Of a stretch of 64,000 bases of DNA, positions 58,512 through 64,000 are shown piece after piece. How positions within the stretch are numbered: the first letter of the stretch is position 1; each line of letters opens with the position of its first letter. The position numbers and the translations under genes were made by a program. The notes under the pieces were generated by a model. The model saw only the letters and a list, made by a program, of their open reading frames with translations. It did not search any database and was not told the origin of the DNA. This DNA is from Toxoplasma gondii ME49 (Eukaryota; Apicomplexa; Conoidasida; Eucoccidiorida; Sarcocystidae), in assembly GCF_000006565.2 (NCBI RefSeq), contig NC_031480.1, positions 6,911,652 to 6,975,651 on the forward strand, read 5' to 3'.

Positions 58512-59084
58512 TTGTGGCCATTCATTGATGGCCTAGCACTAGACTGGTATGCTCTATGTTTTCGCCGCGCACCGGTCACGTGGACGTTCGACGGTACAAA
58601 CTCACACGTAACGCGATTTGATCCTATCTGTGGCCACGCGTGTGTGCCGAGGGCAGCCACATTGATGCCGGCCGCGCAAGGTCCACACGTTTCCTCCGAG
58701 ACACAGCAGCATCATGATTTACAATCAGAAATGTGCCGGCTGTCGCGCCTTCCATTAGTTTTGAGGCGCGGTGTCAGTTCCGGTGTTTGTCGAGTCCCCG
58801 GCAAGTATCAAGCGCTATATATAAGGTCGAGTAAAAAGGTGGCGTGCTCTGGCGTCGTTTCAGTGGATATTAGGACATGTATGAGAAGAGCGTTGGTAGA
58901 TCGACACGGCGGAGCCTTTCGCTGTCTCTTTTTTTTCGGCACCAGGCTCTGTCGCGACGCCTCTGCCATGGTGTGTGTCGGCGCTCTTGTCCATTCCCGC
59001 CGGATGGTCCATCGGTGCAACGTCATAGCCTCTCTACCGGTCTGTCGAGGGGCCTGTGTCCCGGTCCTTGCCGGTAACGATTGA
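58512..59084 (+). pseudogene. 190-codon open remnant, delta module to box B of next unit
   Basis: Longest + strand frame of the window; it crosses a unit boundary (box A at 58899) and so would need a gene organised differently from the D-to-G frames. Contains RRAPVTWTFDGT, and in unit 10 the same place reads RRAPVTWTIAGT (27036-27224). No recognised domain. Confidence 0.3.
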
Positions 59085-59415
59085 TCGCAGGATTTCGTGT
59101 GGCTGTCGAAGTGCAGTGTTTGTGAGGTTGGATATTTTAGAGTACTGTCCACCGTGGCGAATGGTTTTAGCTGATGCGGACATTTACGCTTGGAGACCCA
59201 GAGGCAGTGGGACCGTGTGAGGCACGTCCACTATGGTCGAGCCACGTGGATGTGTGGGTGGAGGCAACGTAGTCGCGGGTGTTGTCCGTTCATTGGGACT
59301 GGTCTCGCGATGTATTGCCTTTGTCTGACGGGACTAGACAGCCTGAGCGATTTTTGGCGTTCACGGGTAGGCTGTAGGCGACACCAGTATAGCCGGGGAG
59401 GTGGAGATCAGTGTG
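59083..59415 (+). repeat. Copy of 60733-61065
   Basis: Box B-C segment at an offset of 1650. Part of it (60841-61010) also recurs at 62537-62706 at 1696 bases, so three consecutive units share it. Confidence 0.9.
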
Positions 59416-59672
59416 CTAACGCTGGGAAAGGACCCCAGGGTGTTGAGACCCACACCGTCACTGATGCTTGTCTCGATTCCTTACTAGGCGTACTCGCTAG
59501 CTTGTGCGGTACATGTGGCTTCGTGTGTGTTGCTTCCATGTGCTGGACTGTGGTACAGCAATATTTCAGAGTTGCAGTGATGCCGACGAATGCGCGTTGT
59601 GATAGTCCGCGTCTGGCCCGCAACCTCACACCTGAGTTCTGGTGCAGTGTGTCCAAGTGGTGGGGATGGTGA
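59190..59672 (+). pseudogene. 160-codon open remnant, box C to box D
   Basis: Starts at METQRQWDRVRHV, a phrase repeated at 60840 and 62536 because of local duplication. Later SLSDFWRSR and LTPEFWCSV match, in order and phase, phrases of 26024-26548. I recognise no family. Together with that frame it points to a once-coding + strand between boxes C and D. Confidence 0.35.
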
Positions 59673-60169
59673 GTGTGGCCGGAGTAGCTACTAGTGGCGT
59701 CTGGTCGCCCAGAATTGAATGTTTTGCATGACGGCTACGTCGGGTCGGTTGCAGTTAATGGTTTCTTATTCGTCGTGGTGATATTTGGGGCGTTCTTGGC
59801 CCGACGACCCTCCGCCTGGTTTGCGTGCCCACCCAAAGAGTGTTCTGATGTCGACTGTTGACATTGATCACTGTACTACACGGATCGCCAAAAGCGAAAG
59901 CCAGTACGGACGGTGTTGCATAATCGATGAGACATTTGAGGCGTGTTGTCTTGTACGAGCAAGCAGGTGGTGGCAGTGGGATTCTGTGTCTGAGGATGTC
60001 AACAGTGAACATTTTGGAGCGCACTGCAACACCCTGCATCTCATCGCCTAGCCGTTGAGGGTGGTGAATCGAGTGTATGAGGGTTTAGCAACCCGGCCCA
60101 AAAGCGAGGAGGTTGTGACCCGCAGCGTTCCACTGTATCGCTCTCTCTATACGGTGCGGCAATTTTACA

Positions 60170-60394
60170 GTATTATGACGTACGGAATCCACGCTTCTGT
60201 GGCGCTCTAAGCCCGCTCTACTAAGCGGATGTGATGGACAACGTTTTGGCCGTGTAGCGATCAAGCAGACATTAGCGGGAACAGAACCAGACATAGTTTG
60301 TTTTTGTTCTGAACGTGCCCGCGTACGTGCTACGGGCGGCCAGGTTGCAGGAGTCCACGCAGGACCGACGCATTTCCTCACCCGCCCAGTAGCA
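60170..60394 (+). repeat. Copy of 63526-63750
   Basis: 225 bases after the epsilon module, offset 3356, nearly identical. Confidence 0.9.
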
Positions 60395-60584
60395 TTGTGA
60401 TCAATAGTCGGATACGTTTCGGTTGTCATGCCTCCCATCCGTGTTGAGAAGAGGGATGATCTGAGGCATAAGCAGAGTGCTCCACCAGAATCAAGTGCTA
60501 TATAGAAGGATGGGTAGAATGATGGCCCGGCATAACGTCGATTCAGGCGGCGGATGTTCACATTGGCGTATGGAAACAGCACAC

Positions 60585-62243
60585 TTGGAAAACGAATTTG
60601 TTTAATTGACTTGTGCCGCTCAAGCGACGTTACGCTGCATTCGGCATGATGTGTGTCGATACTCTCGTCGGTTCTCCCTTCTGGAGCGTCCAGTTGTGCG
60701 ACGTCCTAGTCTCGTCGTCGCCGGGAAATGTTGGTCGCAGGATTTTGTGTGGCTGTCGAAGTGCAGTGTTTGTGAGGTTGGATATTTTAGAGTGTTGTCC
60801 ACCGTGGCGAATGGTTTTAGCTGATGTGGACATTTACGCTTGGAGACCCAGAGGCAGTGGGACCGTGTGAGGCACGTCCACTATGGTCGAGCCACGTTGA
60901 TTTGTGGGTGGAGGCAACGTAGTCGCGGGTGTTGTCCGTTCATTGGGACTGGGCTCGCCATGTATTGCCTTTGTCTGACGGGACTAGACAGCCTGAGCGA
61001 TTTTTGGCGTTCACGGATAGGCGGTAGGCGAGACCAGTATAGCAGGTGACGTGGAGATCAGTGTAATGCGTAAGGTGTAGAGAGTGCGAGCATGTCCTCA
61101 CCCACCCATCGCCCCATCTTCCAGCGGTTGCCCGCCACAAGGCCTCTCCAGCCTGTGGAGCACTTGCATGCTCTCGGGTTTTGTGTGGCGTGCGTTGGGC
61201 TGTAGTAAGGAGACCGTTCAGGTCTGCACTGATGCGACAGAAGCGCGAGGTCGTAGACCGCATCTGACCACCAATCTGGCAACTGAATTATGGAACGTTG
61301 CTTGCATTCGACGGGGAAGGGAAGCGGGCAGGGAGTAGCTGAAAGGGGCGTCTGGGATCATCAGAAGGATCTGTGATGCATGTCGGCATCGGTGGCTCCG
61401 TTGCAAGTGCTGCTGCTTGTAACCGGTTTTGGACCGGGGACACGGTCGCATTTCTTGGTCATTTTTGCTTGAAACGCGCTCCGTCTCATCGTATACTGTG
61501 CTGTCGTCGAGTGCTGTTTGGAGTGGCTTTGCATCGCGATTCGTCTGCAGAAATTCCACGTAAGGATGCGGGGTCCTAGTGGCACACCGTACGGCATTCA
61601 ATGGGTACTGTCTTTTCTCACAAAATGAGTGGCGACAGGGCACAGCCGTGAATGAAGATGATATCAGCGAATGGTGCAGCAAGCAGCAACTGCATGTCTC
61701 TGACCCCGTAGCACTTCAGTTGATTCACTGGGGTGAAGGCGTTGCATATCCGGTTAGCGAAATGGTGGATCGGGTGTGACAATCAGAGTTTTGTGTGTGT
61801 GTAGCGTTGTCGCTATGGCGGTGCTACACTTTGCCAGTACGAGCAAGTGAGAAAACCCTGGCTCTTGTTGCGCTCAAATGGCAACGCCAAAAATAGCGTA
61901 TGGCGCTCAGGGTTTCCCCAGCTTACATGCGTTTCCATCATCTATCGAGCGCAACAACGCCTGTCATGAGTTGATGCCTACGTGGCCACGGACGGTTCAC
62001 GGGCAGCCAAAGTTTTGTGTCCGCGTATGCCCGATGCATTTCTGAACATGCACAAGCGTATAGTCATCCCTAATCGGGTATTTACCGGTTGGCACGCATC
62101 GCACCCATGTTGAGGAGCGCTATTAGCTCGGGCCCAGCGCTGCACCAGTATCAAGTGCTCTACAGAAGAGTGGCTGAAATGATGGCTTGAGGTAGCTTGG
62201 TTTCAGGCAGTCACGCTATGGACATATGGGTGCACCGTGTGTA
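60585..62243 (+). repeat. Array unit 29 (diverged zeta module)
   Basis: About 1659 bases. The module and box F region (61600-61990) align with units 12, 13 and 15 through GCCAGTACGAG, AAACCCTGGCTCT and TCAGGGT, but with much divergence. It holds the 66-codon frame 61579-61779 that shares phase with 35111-35395. Confidence 0.8.
61579..61779 (+). pseudogene. 66-codon open remnant of a zeta module
   Basis: Begins MAHRTAFNGYCLF, then SQNEWRQGTAVNEDD. An upstream frame (61373-61579, with GGSVASAAACN) ends at the same place and would need a frameshift to join it. In alpha consensus sequence the same phase reads close to QNDWRQGA, which suggests alpha and zeta modules derive from one sequence. Confidence 0.35.
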
Positions 62244-63916
62244 GTTCGACACAGTGGATCCTCTTGCCGTTTGTTGGTTCCGCACCTGGCTGTGTTGTGA
62301 TGTCTGCCACACGGAATGTGTCGATACTCGCGTCAGTATTCTCTGTTGACGCTTCCACAATTGCGACGTTTTACAGTCGTGACAGCTCATCCGAGAAGCC
62401 TGTCTCGTGGTCCCCATTGGTAAAGATTGGTTGTAAGACTGCGTGTGGCGGTCGCGGTGTAATGCTTGCGAGGGTAAGTAGCAAGAAGAGTATTCGGCAG
62501 TGGTTAATCAATTTATCTGATAAGGGCGTTTACTGTTGGAGACCCAGAGGCAGTGGGACCGTGTGAGGCACGTCCACTATGGTCGAGCCACGTTGATTTG
62601 TGGGTGGAGGCAACGTAGAAGCATGGTGTTGTCCATTCATGGGGACTGGTCTCGCGATGTATTGCCTTTGTCTGACGGGAATAGACAGCCTGAGCGATTT
62701 TTGGCGTCCATGGACAGGCTGTAGGCGATCGCATAACAGCCAGGAACTCGCGGATCAGTGTGGTGGAGAAGGGATGGATCGGTTGAGGATGTTCACATCG
62801 GATCTGTCGGTGACGATTCTCTTGGCACGGTTGCTCGCTACAACGGTTCCTCTTTACCTTGTCGGACACTTGCATGACCATGGGTTCGTGCTATGATTGT
62901 CGAATTGGAGAGCATTGTGACTATTTATAGTTGATTTACTGCGGACAGAGAGGCGTCGTTGTAAACTGCGTTTAGCCCCCAACCTCACTCCGGAGTATTT
63001 GGTGCGTTGCGTGCAATCGATGGGGACGGACAGTTTAGGGGGAGCGGGTGGTTCTGGCGTCTGGAGTCCCATAGGACATTTGTTGCATAACGGGGGCGCC
63101 GGCTGCAAGTGCCACTGGATTCAGTCCGCTGTTGGCGGAGGAGCACTGGCTCAATTTGTGGGGTAGGTTGAACTGCCCGAACGTGATGGGGAATGCTTTG
63201 TTGTGGTTAACTGCAGTCATCGACGCATGCTTGGTTCTGTTTACTTCCAGGAAGAATTAGTAGGAGTGGTGATGCATGGTGGCTCGCGGCCTTGCATGTG
63301 TGTCAGCTTGTGAAAAGGAATGCGCTGCGACAAGATGAAGCGGCTTCTGACCATTCCATGGGCGAAATGGAAGCGTACGCCGCAAATCGTTGAAGCACAG
63401 AGGCTACGTCTTGGTGGGAATCGATCAGCTAGAAGGGTTGAGCACTGGATTGCTGAAAGGTTGATAACGAGGTGGCCACCAGCGTTTGGCCGCATCGCTC
63501 TCGCTACGTTTCGGCAATTTCTCCAGTATGATGAGGTACGGAATCCACACTTCTGTGGCGCTCTAAGCCCGCTCTACTAAGCGGATGTGATGGACAACGT
63601 TTTGGCCGTGTAGCGATCAAGCAGACATTAGCGGGAACAGAACCAGACATAGTTTGTTTTTGTTCTGAACGTGCCCGGGTACGTGCTACGGGCAGCCAGG
63701 TTGCAGGAGTCCACGCAGGACCGACGCATTTCCTCACACGCCCCGTAGCATAATGTGTCAGCTGTCGCGCCTCCCATCCGTGTTGGGGAGCGGTGTTATC
63801 TCAGGCGTGTGTCACGTGCTCGAGCAGTATCAAGTGCTATCCACGATGTTCGCGAAAACAATGGCACGACGCAGAGATGTTCCAGGCGTATGTTCGAACT
63901 CCCGTACGGAGGCAGT
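62244..63916 (+). repeat. Array unit 30 (epsilon module)
   Basis: About 1673 bases. Box A reads TTCGACACAG. Module 63270-63500; then the 225-base copy shared with unit 28. Confidence 0.82.
63320..63580 (+). pseudogene. 86-codon open remnant of an epsilon module
   Basis: A + frame rich in Arg, Trp and Leu (KRLLTIPWAKWKR, RVEHWIAERLITRW) that runs from the module through box F. The matching frames of units 11 and 28 have stops. No domain recognised. Confidence 0.3.
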
Positions 63917-64000
63917 GTGCACGGACGGGCACAAAGGTACCTTTCGCTACTTGTCATCTGGGCACCGAGCTCTGCTGCGATGTCTGCCGTAAGGACTGTG
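63917..64000 (+). repeat. Array unit 31, cut by window end
   Basis: Start of a further unit (degenerate box A, then GCTCTGCTGCGATGTCTGCC as after other A boxes). The array continues beyond the window. Confidence 0.65.

Larger units (their letters stand above)
57271..58898 (+). repeat. Array unit 27 (delta module)
   Basis: 1628 bases. Delta module (58210-58600) is the distant partner of that in unit 10. 57735-58080 is nearly identical to 59431-59776, one unit (1696 bases) downstream. Confidence 0.85.
58899..60584 (+). repeat. Array unit 28 (epsilon module)
   Basis: About 1686 bases. 59083-59415 recurs at 60733-61065 (offset 1650). Epsilon module 59900-60170. 60170-60394 recurs at 63526-63750 (offset 3356, two units). 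Confidence 0.85.

Noticed and set aside
58921..58940. T run as a terminator or splice tract
   Set aside because: A single poly-T interruption inside an ordinary box A region; other units have CTGTCTGTTGTTTT there, so it is a local expansion.
7405..64000. CRISPR array
   Set aside because: Periodicity is in kilobases and repeats are imperfect throughout; no short identical repeats with spacers and no cas-like genes.
4180..64000. Known retrotransposon or DNA transposon family
   Set aside because: I could not find a reverse-transcriptase YxDD-type core, RNase H, integrase or transposase motif, terminal repeats or poly-A tails. An unrecognisably decayed element cannot be excluded.
4180..64000. 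Trypanosome surface-antigen (VSG) pseudogene archive
   Set aside because: The layout invites the idea, but I see no 70-bp repeats, no conserved VSG C-terminal cysteine pattern or GPI-signal-like tail, and species is unknown. Left as speculation.
1..64000. Telomeric repeat tracts
   Set aside because: No run of TTAGGG or CCCTAA; only isolated single matches such as near 8815.
1..64000. tRNA, rRNA, snRNA or spliced-leader genes
   Set aside because: I saw no convincing T-loop (GGTTCGA-type) with matching stems and no rRNA core sequence; GTTCGATTC at 51467 and its copies is part of the repeat unit without a cloverleaf around it.

Overview
The window holds no gene I can name. It is a eukaryotic-looking repeat field: no operons, no rRNA or tRNA genes, no recognisable housekeeping gene, and no open frame longer than 271 codons in 64 kb. 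From about 4.2 kb to the end it is one head-to-tail array of degenerate repeat units, all pointing the same way on the + strand and averaging about 1.69 kb. The + strand is rich in G and T throughout, so - strand translations look His/Pro/Thr-rich. Such arrays are typical of subtelomeric or heterochromatic DNA holding broken members of a multigene family. A protist, perhaps a trypanosomatid, is a weak guess; nothing diagnostic (telomere repeat, spliced-leader gene, 70-bp repeats, known surface-protein motif) is present.

Layout. Positions 1-4180: sequence unlike the array, with a GA/GT tract (469-533) and two small direct-repeat pairs. Positions 4180-7290: the first cluster of a second repeat type ('class II', about 0.9-kb sub-units). 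Positions 7405-64000: about thirty units, which I count from a GATCGACAC-like box (box A). Approximate order inside a unit: A (+0), B (+175, GTAACG-TTGGTCG), C (+300, GAGGCAGTGGGAGCGTG), D (+820, CAGAAGGGAATGTG), E (+1000, CCAGAAACAACGCGTAGG), a variable module, F (+1230, CAGTATGAGAAGGTGAGC), G (+1585, CCAGTATCAAGTGCTA). The E-to-F module falls into at least six diverged types, named here alpha, gamma, delta, epsilon, zeta and eta. In six places the E-to-G part is instead a 1.3-2.3 kb class II block.

Module order is not random. Units run alpha, gamma-prime, class II twice in succession (7405-20755). The order alpha, gamma, delta, epsilon, zeta occurs in 22.4-30.8 kb and again in 53.8-62.2 kb. 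The order eta, alpha occurs at 20.8-24.1 kb and 36.8-40.1 kb. This suggests higher-order repeats. On top lie recent, nearly identical duplications whose offsets are close to whole multiples of one unit (1685, 1687, 1696, 3356, 4957 bp), as unequal crossing-over or gene conversion would give.

Three assembly gaps (12330-12380, 36454-36473, 55257-55276) sit inside duplicated sequence. Two have flanks that repeat each other, so the true copy number there is uncertain.

The most unusual single item is an AT-richer insertion at about 54110-54368. It interrupts one unit and carries what looks like the 5' end of an unrelated gene: a pyrimidine tract, an AG and a 59-codon open frame whose tail is array sequence.
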